A stretch of DNA of 6,765 nucleotides, taken from contig CANIAV010000043.1 in NCBI GenBank assembly GCA_947465365.1, positions 1 through 6,765 on the forward strand, given 5' to 3'. Positions 1 to 5,664 of the stretch are shown here, piece by piece; the first letter of the stretch is position 1; each line of letters begins with the position of its first letter. Position numbers and translations under genes: made by a program. The notes beneath the pieces were generated by a model that made no database searches, was not told the origin of the DNA, and saw only the letters and a list, made by a program, of their open reading frames with translations. This DNA is from Actinomycetota bacterium. Lineage in GTDB: Bacteria; Actinomycetota; Actinomycetes; Nanopelagicales; Nanopelagicaceae.

Positions 1-4
1 AATG

Positions 5-53
5 AGTAATCCGCAAAATCCGTGCGGGGGACGCACAGATCTTGCGGATTACT
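5..53 (-). terminator. Long perfect-stem RNA hairpin after the last gene, possible terminator
   Basis: Begins 18 bases beyond the TAG of the exported-protein gene. The outer arms AGTAATCCGCAA (5-16) and TTGCGGATTACT (42-53) are exactly complementary. Further pairing is 18-20 with 38-40 and 22-26 with 32-36, leaving a 5-base loop (27-31). The two mismatches on the plus strand (17/41 A-C and 21/37 C-A) become U-G and G-U wobbles in minus-strand RNA. The transcript of these genes can thus form an unbroken 22-pair stem with loop UCCCC. Only four bases past the stem are visible (CATT), so a U-tract can be neither confirmed nor excluded. It may be an intrinsic terminator, a 3' stabilising hairpin, or a dispersed repeat. 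Confidence 0.55.
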
Positions 54-71
54 TCCCTATAACGAGAAAAA

Positions 72-467
72 CTATGCCTTTGGAGCAGGTGAGGCTTTTG
101 CTTCTTTGGCTGGCTTGGCTGGCTTAACTGGCTTTACCAAAGCTGCCTCTGCAGCCTTTGCAGTTGCATCTGCTGCAACATGAGCTGCCTTGCGAGCATC
201 TTTAGCTGCTTGTAATTGCGCATCTGTTGTCACGGTTGCAAGAGCTGCTTGGAAATCAGCTAGCGCTTTTGCATTTGCGGCACGGCGAGCATCAACGATG
301 GCACGGTGTGCACTTACATATGTATTCATCTGAGATTGGAAGGTTGCTTGTGCTTGCGCGCGCGCAATAGCTGCATCCTTTGTATCAGCAGCAGTTGCTG
401 TTGTAGCTCCACCAATAAGTGAAGTCGCGATTAGAGCTGCAGTTAGGAATTTCTTGGTAGCTAGCAT
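72..467 (-). CDS. Small exported alanine-rich protein with Lys-Pro repeat tail
   Basis: I do not recognise a named family. The 131-residue product starts with a clear Sec signal peptide: positive LATKK, hydrophobic FLTAALIATSLIGGA, and a signal peptidase I site ATA|AD after residue 26. There is no lipobox cysteine. The mature part (27-131) lacks Cys, Gly and Trp. It is dominated by Ala, Lys, Asp and Gln, and reads as long amphipathic helices over about 28-108. The last 20 or so residues are Lys/Pro/Ala-rich with VKP, VKP, AKP, AKE triplets. The basic tail resembles histone-H1-like or heparin-binding-haemagglutinin-like tails only in composition; binding to wall polymers or nucleic acids would be speculation. 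A strong RBS (AGAGGAG) sits 6 bases before the ATG, in contrast to the weak sites of the upstream genes. Real coding is supported by signal peptide, RBS and uninterrupted frame. It lies 117 bases after rho. Confidence 0.85.
   Translation of the reverse strand: MLATKKFLTAALIATSLIGGATTATAADTKDAAIARAQAQATFQSQMNTYVSAHRAIVDARRAANAKALADFQAALATVTTDAQLQAAKDARKAAHVAADATAKAAEAALVKPVKPAKPAKEAKASPAPKA
105..140 (-). repeat. 9-base tandem repeat encoding the Lys-Pro tail
   Basis: Four 9-base units (105-113, 114-122, 123-131, 132-140) share the core CTTNNCTGG on the plus strand; the first two differ by one base and the fourth is degenerate. They encode the Lys-Pro-Val / Lys-Pro-Ala triplets near the C-terminus of the exported protein. 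The number of units may differ between strains. Confidence 0.65.
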
Positions 468-473
468 TTTTAT

Positions 474-480
474 CTCCTCT
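474..480 (-). promoter_or_regulatory. Strong ribosome binding site of the exported protein
   Basis: Minus-strand AGAGGAG followed by the six bases ATAAAA and then the ATG at 467-465. It is the best Shine-Dalgarno match in the window and fixes the start. The genes upstream have weak, distant or absent sites, so this gene is probably translated independently and at a high rate. Confidence 0.8.
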
Positions 481-527
481 TTCGCCCGCCTGGTGGTTGG
501 CTGATAAGGAGATATTGCGCGCTGACC

Positions 528-545
528 TTGTGAAGACTTTGTGAA
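528..545 (-). promoter_or_regulatory. Direct repeat TTCACAA-N4-TTCACAA, PhoP-box-like
   Basis: On the minus strand the heptamer TTCACAA occurs twice, separated by AGTC, giving an 11-base period (one helical turn). It lies 61-78 bases before the ATG of the exported protein and in the same orientation. OmpR/PhoB-type response regulators bind such head-to-tail repeats, and actinobacterial PhoP sites have this geometry (TCACAGC-N4-TCACAGC in mycobacteria, GTTCACC-type 11-base units in Streptomyces). The repeat is seen in the sequence; the regulator is inferred. No convincing -10 hexamer was found: CAATAT begins 11 bases downstream but matches poorly. Confidence 0.4.
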
Positions 546-584
546 AGCCTTGCGGTGGCGCGGTGAAGTTAGCGAACTTTGGGC

Positions 585-2183
585 TTAGCCCTCGTTTGGA
601 CCAGAAGTTGTCTTCTGGATCTGCATCAAGAATTCGACGTTGGACTTGGTGCCCTTCATCTTCTCGAGCAAGAGCTCAAGAGCCGCTTGTGGTTCAAGGG
701 CGTGCAATACACGACGGAGCTTCCAGACAATATTGAGTTCTTCAGTACCCATAAGAATTTCTTCCTTACGTGTACCAGATGCAACTACGTTAACTGCTGG
801 GAAGATGCGCTTATCAGCCATACGGCGATCAAGAATAAGCTCCATATTTCCGGTGCCCTTGAACTCTTCGAAGATAACTTCATCCATACGAGAGCCGGTA
901 TCAACCAGTGCTGTTGCCAGAATTGTTAGCGATCCACCATCTTCAATATTACGAGCTGCACCAAAGAACTTCTTTGGTGGATATAACGCAGCAGAGTCAA
1001 CGCCACCAGAAAGGATGCGGCCCGATGCAGGCGCTGCGATGTTATATGCGCGACCTAGACGAGTAATTGAATCGAGCAACACAACAACGTCATGGCCGAG
1101 TTCAACTAAGCGCTTAGCGCGCTCGATCGCAAGTTCGGCAATCGTGGTGTGATCATCTGCAGGACGATCGAATGTCGATGCAATAACTTCGCCCTTAACA
1201 GAGCGCTGCATATCGGTAACTTCTTCAGGGCGCTCATCAACTAGAACAACCATCAAGTGACACTCTGGGTTGTTGGTTGTGATCGCATTGGCAATTGCCT
1301 GCAAGACCATGGTCTTACCCGCCTTTGGAGGCGAAACAATAAGTCCGCGCTGTCCTTTACCAATTGGCGCAATCAGATCGATTACGCGAGTAGTCAAAAT
1401 ATTTGGTTCAGTTTCCAGGCGCAGGCGCTCTTGTGGGTAGAGAGGTACCAACTTGCCGAATTCCACGCGACCGCGCGCTTCATCAGGAGTTACGCCATTG
1501 ATTGTTTCTAGAGTAATTAGCGGGTTGTACTTCTGACGTTGCTCACCTTCACGTGCCTGACGCACCTGACCGGTAACAACATCGCCCTTGCGAAGTCCGT
1601 ATTTACGAACTTGTTGCTGCGAGACATAAATATCGTTTGGCCCAGGTAAGTAACCACCTGTGCGGATAAATGAGAAGTTATCCATGATGTCAACGAGACC
1701 ACCGACTGGAACTAATACATCATCTTCGCCGATAACAGGTTCGCGTTCTTCACGTGGTCCACGTTCACGATTGCGGTCACGGCCACGATTGCGGTCACGG
1801 CCACGTCCCCGATCGCGACCGGCAAAGTTACGGTCGTTATCGCGTGGGCCATTGTCATGGTTATCGTCTGAACCTTCACCATCGCCGTCATCATCATTTG
1901 AGTTGCCACTTGAATTGTTCTGTGAACTTTCGCGGCTGGAATTCTTTTTAGCGTTACGCGCTTCGCGGCGGGCTTCGCGTTCAGCTTTTGCAGCCTCGCG
2001 GTTGGCAGCCTGCAAATCAGCGATCGCAGTTACTAGCGCATCTTTCTTTAACTTGGTTGCGCCATCAATACCTAGTTGTGCAGCAACCTCTTTTAACTTA
2101 GGAAGGCTCATTGCTGCTAGTTCTGGACTATTTGAACGGATTGGTTCAGCGTCCTTAACTTGATCGTTATCTTGATCTGTCAT
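585..2183 (-). CDS. rho: Transcription termination factor Rho with long disordered insertion
   Basis: A hexameric RNA-dependent ATPase/helicase that ends transcription. At 532 residues it is longer than E. coli Rho (419) and shorter than some mycobacterial forms. A Rho N domain (SLPKLKEVAAQLGI...) covers about 22-60. A charged helix-like Ala/Arg/Glu stretch (61-80) leads to a low-complexity insertion (about 81-148). This insertion is first Ser/Asn/Asp-rich and acidic (97-117), then arginine-rich with GRDRNR repeats (122-147). The cold-shock-like RNA-binding domain follows (about 149-230, including NFSFIR and GGYLPGPNDIYVS). The ATPase core has Walker A PPKAGKT (285-291), the DERPEE segment (316-321), Walker B VVVLLD with SITRLGRAYN (366-381), the Q-loop SGGVD (392-396), and GTGNMEL. 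All core motifs are intact. The ATG has a poor Shine-Dalgarno (AAAGATAGAG). The frame stays open upstream but holds no other plausible start. Insertions of this kind are known in actinobacterial Rho. Confidence 0.98.
   Translation of the reverse strand: MTDQDNDQVKDAEPIRSNSPELAAMSLPKLKEVAAQLGIDGATKLKKDALVTAIADLQAANREAAKAEREARREARNAKKNSSRESSQNNSSGNSNDDDGDGEGSDDNHDNGPRDNDRNFAGRDRGRGRDRNRGRDRNRERGPREEREPVIGEDDVLVPVGGLVDIMDNFSFIRTGGYLPGPNDIYVSQQQVRKYGLRKGDVVTGQVRQAREGEQRQKYNPLITLETINGVTPDEARGRVEFGKLVPLYPQERLRLETEPNILTTRVIDLIAPIGKGQRGLIVSPPKAGKTMVLQAIANAITTNNPECHLMVVLVDERPEEVTDMQRSVKGEVIASTFDRPADDHTTIAELAIERAKRLVELGHDVVVLLDSITRLGRAYNIAAPASGRILSGGVDSAALYPPKKFFGAARNIEDGGSLTILATALVDTGSRMDEVIFEEFKGTGNMELILDRRMADKRIFPAVNVVASGTRKEEILMGTEELNIVWKLRRVLHALEPQAALELLLEKMKGTKSNVEFLMQIQKTTSGPNEG
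1766..1805 (-). repeat. 18-base tandem repeat inside rho
   Basis: The plus-strand unit CACGATTGCGGTCACGGC occurs at 1766-1783 and again, exactly, at 1784-1801, with a four-base start of a degenerate third copy. It encodes the repeated Arg/Asp/Asn/Gly hexapeptides of the basic half of the Rho insertion (about residues 126-139). Exact repetition suggests recent expansion by slippage or recombination and predicts length variation among strains. Confidence 0.8.
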
Positions 2184-2202
2184 CTCTATCTTTTCATTTG
2201 GG

Positions 2203-2233
2203 GCTTCGTCTACGAGCGTGATTTCGTAGAAGC
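2203..2233 (-). promoter_or_regulatory. Inverted repeat in the rho 5' leader
   Basis: CTACGA (2210-2215) pairs with TCGTAG (2224-2229) around an 8-base loop. GCTT (2203-2206) pairs with AAGC (2230-2233) past a 3-base bulge, giving 10 pairs in total. It ends 19 bases before the rho ATG, directly above the weak ribosome binding site. An alternative outer pairing (GGCTT 2202-2206 with AAGCC 2237-2241) is possible. No U-tract follows in the direction of transcription, so it is not an intrinsic terminator for thrB. Rho genes are commonly autoregulated through their leaders; a link to this structure is inference. Confidence 0.35.
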
Positions 2234-2256
2234 AAAAAGCCTAGTTATTTGGAATT

Positions 2257-2307
2257 GGTTACCTGCCGACTTTCACCGTAACTTCCGGCTGAGCAAGTGG
2301 GGTAACC
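2257..2307. repeat. Inverted repeat GGTTACC...GGTAACC between thrB and rho
   Basis: A perfect 7-base inverted repeat (2257-2263 and 2301-2307) encloses 37 bases, inside which GCCG (2265-2268) can pair with CGGC (2286-2289). It could form a branched or interrupted stem in the thrB-rho spacer. The long loop makes chance occurrence plausible. No clear -35/-10 promoter pair was found in this spacer. Confidence 0.25.
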
Positions 2308-2347
2308 ATAGCACCTCGCGCAGGCCGGCTGCAAAATTCGCGCTTGG

Positions 2348-3274
2348 CTAGAGGATGAGCGCTCCTGTGCGAGAAATCTCTAAAGATTTAGCTTCAAACT
2401 TGCTGCCGGCGGCGCGGATCAATTCTGCAACATCGCTTTCACTGCCGGTATGTAAAGCCAGCACAGTTGGACCAGCGCCAGAGATAAAGGCGGCAACTCC
2501 AGCACCACGCAACTTATTTAATAAAGCAAATGAGGCTGGCATCGCTTCGCTGCGATATGACTGATGTAGGAAATCTTCAGTTGCTCTAAAGAGTAAATCC
2601 GGGCGCAACGTCAGGGCGTGCACTAACAAGGCGGAGTTCGCGGAATTTCGTGCCGCATCGCGATGCGGAATGCTTTCGGGCAACATCTTGCGCGCCTTTG
2701 ATGTGGCAACTGAAGTAGATGGAATAAAAGCGATCGCACGAATGCGAATATCAACGTTTAGAGAGATTGCTTGCGCCACATTTTTGCCATGTTGATCTTC
2801 TTGCCAAGCAACTACTGCATTTCCATAAAGCGCGGCCGCCACGTTGTCGGGATGGCCTTCCATATCAGTTGCTAGCTGCAGTAACTTCTCATCGCTCATC
2901 TTGTCGCTACCGGTTAAGACCAAAGCGCGCGCAAGTGATAGACCACCAACGATTGCACTTGCAGATGAACCAAGACCGCGACCATGAGGAATTACATTTA
3001 GCGCACGAACAGCCACACCCTTAGGTTTGCCCCCAAGAAAATCAAAACCTTTATACATCGCCTTAACAAGTAAGTTCTTATCAGTGCGTGGAACATCATC
3101 GGCGCCTTCACCGGTGACATCTATATCTAACCCAGCATCATCTAAAATCTGTGCAACATAACGATCGTGCATACCAAGTGCTAATCCGAATGAATCAAAG
3201 CCGGGCCCTAAATTGGCAGAAGTTGCCGGAACTTGAACTTGGATGGGATTGGCTTTAAAGGTTGGTTTAGCCAT
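2348..3274 (-). CDS. thrB: Homoserine kinase (GHMP family)
   Basis: Phosphorylates L-homoserine with ATP to O-phospho-L-homoserine, the substrate of the neighbouring ThrC. The 308 residues are a full-length GHMP kinase. Motif 1 is VPATSANLGPGFD at 15-27. Motif 2, the ATP phosphate loop, is PHGRGLGSSASA at 96-107. Motif 3 is SGAGPT at 265-270, near the C-terminus. EGHPDNVAAALYG is the conserved central stretch of homoserine kinases. The ATG at 3274 lies 5 bases after the thrC TAA and has no recognisable Shine-Dalgarno sequence (the preceding bases are TAAGTAAGCGCC), so its ribosomes probably come from thrC. The start is supported because the GHMP N-terminal motif begins 15 residues in, as in relatives. 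A 164-base gap follows before rho, which marks the end of the tightly packed biosynthetic block. Confidence 0.97.
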   Translation of the reverse strand: MAKPTFKANPIQVQVPATSANLGPGFDSFGLALGMHDRYVAQILDDAGLDIDVTGEGADDVPRTDKNLLVKAMYKGFDFLGGKPKGVAVRALNVIPHGRGLGSSASAIVGGLSLARALVLTGSDKMSDEKLLQLATDMEGHPDNVAAALYGNAVVAWQEDQHGKNVAQAISLNVDIRIRAIAFIPSTSVATSKARKMLPESIPHRDAARNSANSALLVHALTLRPDLLFRATEDFLHQSYRSEAMPASFALLNKLRGAGVAAFISGAGPTVLALHTGSESDVAELIRAAGSKFEAKSLEISRTGALIL

Positions 3275-3279
3275 GGCGC

Positions 3280-4365
3280 TTACTTAAGACCCAACGCCTT
3301 TGCGGCAGCAGCAGCATTTACTTTTACAATCTTTGGCTTGGCAAACTTTTCTAGCGCCCAAGAAATATCTTTTAGCCCGTGGCCAGTAACAGTTATGACG
3401 ATCTTCTTACCCTTTGGCAGCTTGCCCGCCTTCTTATATTTAATTAAGCCTGCAATACCAGCGGCCGAAGAAGGCTCAACAAATACGCCTTCTTTCCCAG
3501 CAACTAGCGCATATGCAGCAAGAATTTCTTTATCGGTGACTGAATCAATCACGCCGCCAGATTTATCACGCGCTTCTATTGCTTGCTCCCAGGATGCGGG
3601 ATTTCCGATGCGAATCGCAGTTGCGATTGTCTCTGGCTTTAATACTGGCTTGCCTTTAACAAGCGGTGCCGCACCTGCAGCCTGGAATCCATACATCTGT
3701 GGAAGAGAATTAGAAATACCATCTTTGCGGTATTCGTTATAGCCCTTCCAATACGCAGTTATATTTCCCGCGTTGCCAACCGGTAGCGCATGAATATCTG
3801 GTGCAAAGCCCAACATATCAATTACTTCAAAAGCAGCAGTCTTCTGACCTTCGATGCGATAAGGGTTCACCGAGTTAACTAACGCAACTGGATAATTTTC
3901 AGATAGTTCGCGCGCCAGAGTTAGACAATCATCAAAGTTTCCAGCGACCTGCAAAATCTGTGCGCCATGGATTACTGCTTGCGCCAATTTTCCAGTGGCT
4001 ATCTTTCCTGCCGGAATCAATACCGCTGAAATCATTCCGGCTTTAGTTGCATATGCAGCAGCGCTAGCTGAAGTATTTCCAGTTGAGGCACAGATAACGG
4101 CCTTTGCGCCATCTTCGGCTGCTTTAGAAATCGCCATTGTCATACCGCGATCTTTAAATGAACCAGTTGGGTTAGTGCCTTCGTACTTGAGCCAAACATC
4201 GTTGCCGAGAAGTTCAGATAAATAGCAGGCATAAATAAGTGGTGTGCCACCTTCACGTAGTGAAACAACGGGAGTCTTTGCGCTAACTGGCAAGCGATCG
4301 CGGTACTCCTCGATTACTCCCCGCCATTGATGCGCCCCAGATTTCTTGGCTTTAAATAAACTCAT
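3280..4365 (-). CDS. thrC: Threonine synthase
   Basis: Converts O-phospho-L-homoserine to L-threonine and phosphate, using PLP; last step of threonine synthesis. The 361 residues match the typical length of the compact actinobacterial enzyme. The PLP Schiff-base lysine is Lys71 in [11 protein letters not shown] (66-75). The cofactor phosphate loop is GNAGN at 197-201. [13 protein letters not shown] at 94-106 lies in the substrate-binding region. Further fold-type II features are [11 protein letters not shown] and TGHGLKD at 327-333. The C-terminus ends in an alanine-rich stretch ([13 protein letters not shown]) that looks like a variable tail. The ATG overlaps the hom TGA by four bases, and a GGAAGG lies 12 bases upstream inside hom, so translation is likely coupled. 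The order hom-thrC-thrB is the actinobacterial one, unlike the enterobacterial thrABC. Confidence 0.97.
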   Translation of the reverse strand: MSLFKAKKSGAHQWRGVIEEYRDRLPVSAKTPVVSLREGGTPLIYACYLSELLGNDVWLKYEGTNPTGSFKDRGMTMAISKAAEDGAKAVICASTGNTSASAAAYATKAGMISAVLIPAGKIATGKLAQAVIHGAQILQVAGNFDDCLTLARELSENYPVALVNSVNPYRIEGQKTAAFEVIDMLGFAPDIHALPVGNAGNITAYWKGYNEYRKDGISNSLPQMYGFQAAGAAPLVKGKPVLKPETIATAIRIGNPASWEQAIEARDKSGGVIDSVTDKEILAAYALVAGKEGVFVEPSSAAGIAGLIKYKKAGKLPKGKKIVITVTGHGLKDISWALEKFAKPKIVKVNAAAAAKALGLK

Positions 4366-4383
4366 GCTGGTAACGCACCTTCC
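4362..4383 (-). promoter_or_regulatory. hom-thrC start/stop overlap (ATGA) with upstream GGAAGG
   Basis: The minus-strand ATGA at 4365-4362 holds both the thrC ATG and the hom TGA. A purine-rich GGAAGG (4383-4378) lies 12 bases before the ATG, slightly far for a strong Shine-Dalgarno. This layout typically gives translational coupling and would tie threonine synthase output to homoserine dehydrogenase output. Confidence 0.6.
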
Positions 4384-5660
4384 ACGCGGATCACGCTAGA
4401 GATCTTATTGACCATATCCATAGCCTTTAGCGATTCAACAGTTGCTTTAAGTTCGCCTTCAGTCGCTAAGTGAGTAACGATCGTTACCTCAGCATCGCTA
4501 TTACGTCCTGCCTGATTAACGGTTTGAATTGATACACCGTGATTGGCAAAGGTAGTTGCGATAGCGGCCAAAACACCTGCTTTATCGGCTACTTCTAGGC
4601 GAATTAAGAACTTAGTCTTTGTAGTCTCAATCGGTGCGATATCGCGATCGGCATAGTCTGTTTCGCGCTGGCCAACTGAGTTAAGTGCAATATGGCGAGC
4701 CACGGCAACAACATCGCCCAAGATGGCAGATGCAGTTGGTGCGCCACCTGCGCCGCGACCGTAGAACATAAGCGAGCCTGCAGATTCTGCTTCCACAAAG
4801 ACTGCGTTATAGGCATCGCGAACAGATGCCAGTGGATGGCTCTTATGCAACATAACTGGGTGCACGCGAACTGAAATTTCATCAGCCGGGGTTAACTCGG
4901 CGATCGCCAGTAACTTGATGACATGATCCATGGATTTTGCAATTGTCACATCTTCTAAAGTGATCTTAGAAATTCCTTCGCGATAAACATCATCAACTGT
5001 TACGCGAGTATGGAAGGCAAGCCCGGACAAGATGGCAGCCTTTGCAGCTGCATCAAAGCCTTCTATGTCGGCAGTTGGATCTGCTTCGGCATAACCCAGA
5101 GCTTGTGCTTCTTTCAAGACATCGGCAAATTCGCGGTTATCTTCATGCATCTTGGTCAAGATGTAATTTGTTGTTCCATTAACAATTCCCATTAAGCGAG
5201 TAACAAAGTCACCCGCAAGTGAGTCGCGCATCGGGCGGATAATCGGAATTGCACCGGCAACAGATGCCTCGTAATAAATATCTTCACCTTTGGCGTAAGC
5301 GGCTGTAAACATCTCTGCACCATGGCTGGCCAGCAAGGCCTTATTTGCAGTAACCACAGATTTACGATTTTCAATCGCAGTCATGATTAATTCGCGCGCC
5401 GGTTCAATTCCACCCATGACCTCGATAATTAAATCAATCTCGGGATCATTAACAATTGAGAATGGATCGGTTGTAAAGAGCGCTGGGTTAATTCCTTCGT
5501 ACGGTTTGATAGTGCGAACTGCGATGCGAGCGAGCTCCATCTTTACGCCAGCGCGAGTGGAAAGTTCTGCAGTATCTGCCAATAAAAGGCGCGCGACTGA
5601 GCCACCGACAACGCCGCATCCGAGCATGCCGATACGTACAGGTTTATCTGCTGGGCTCAT
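4362..5660 (-). CDS. hom: Homoserine dehydrogenase with C-terminal ACT domain
   Basis: Reduces L-aspartate 4-semialdehyde to L-homoserine with NAD(P)H, the branch point leading to threonine and methionine. The 432 residues match the usual size of monofunctional actinobacterial enzymes. The N-terminal Rossmann domain shows GCGVVG at 14-19 and the conserved TANK with Lys107. The catalytic and dimerisation domain has [11 protein letters not shown] near 158-168, then [19 protein letters not shown] at 189-207, containing the conserved Glu192, Asp203 and catalytic Lys207. Residues 350-429 form an ACT domain ([19 protein letters not shown]), which in this family usually mediates allosteric inhibition by threonine; that regulation is inferred. 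The ATG at 5660 lies 4 bases after the lysA stop and has only a weak Shine-Dalgarno match, so translation may be coupled. Its TGA stop overlaps the thrC start as ATGA. There is no fused aspartokinase domain. Confidence 0.97.
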   Translation of the reverse strand: MSPADKPVRIGMLGCGVVGGSVARLLLADTAELSTRAGVKMELARIAVRTIKPYEGINPALFTTDPFSIVNDPEIDLIIEVMGGIEPARELIMTAIENRKSVVTANKALLASHGAEMFTAAYAKGEDIYYEASVAGAIPIIRPMRDSLAGDFVTRLMGIVNGTTNYILTKMHEDNREFADVLKEAQALGYAEADPTADIEGFDAAAKAAILSGLAFHTRVTVDDVYREGISKITLEDVTIAKSMDHVIKLLAIAELTPADEISVRVHPVMLHKSHPLASVRDAYNAVFVEAESAGSLMFYGRGAGGAPTASAILGDVVAVARHIALNSVGQRETDYADRDIAPIETTKTKFLIRLEVADKAGVLAAIATTFANHGVSIQTVNQAGRNSDAEVTIVTHLATEGELKATVESLKAMDMVNKISSVIRVEGALPA

Positions 5661-5664
5661 CTGC

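Noticed and set aside
566..591. Small hairpins at the rho stop (GGGC-TTA-GCCC and AAGTT-AGCG-AACTT) as a rho terminator
   Set aside because: The stems are only 4-5 pairs and no U-tract follows on the minus strand, so an intrinsic terminator is not supported.
640..1152. Plus-strand open frame of 170 codons opposite the Rho ATPase core
   Set aside because: It lies wholly within a gene with intact motifs on the other strand and shows no domain of its own.
1660..2163. Plus-strand open frame of 167 codons opposite rho, rich in Arg, Ser and Pro
   Set aside because: It is the antisense of the low-complexity part of rho; its SRPRLRSRP pattern is the complement of the GRDRNR codons. It has no RBS or recognisable domain.
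3233..3742. Plus-strand open frame of 169 codons opposite the thrC 3' half and the thrB start
   Set aside because: It is a shadow of thrC and thrB, with no credible start context or family resemblance.
4474..4487. 14-base perfect palindrome GTAACGATCGTTAC inside hom
   Set aside because: It lies in the conserved ACT-domain coding sequence, and a palindrome of this length is expected by chance at a rate of about 0.4 per window; no operator role can be supported.
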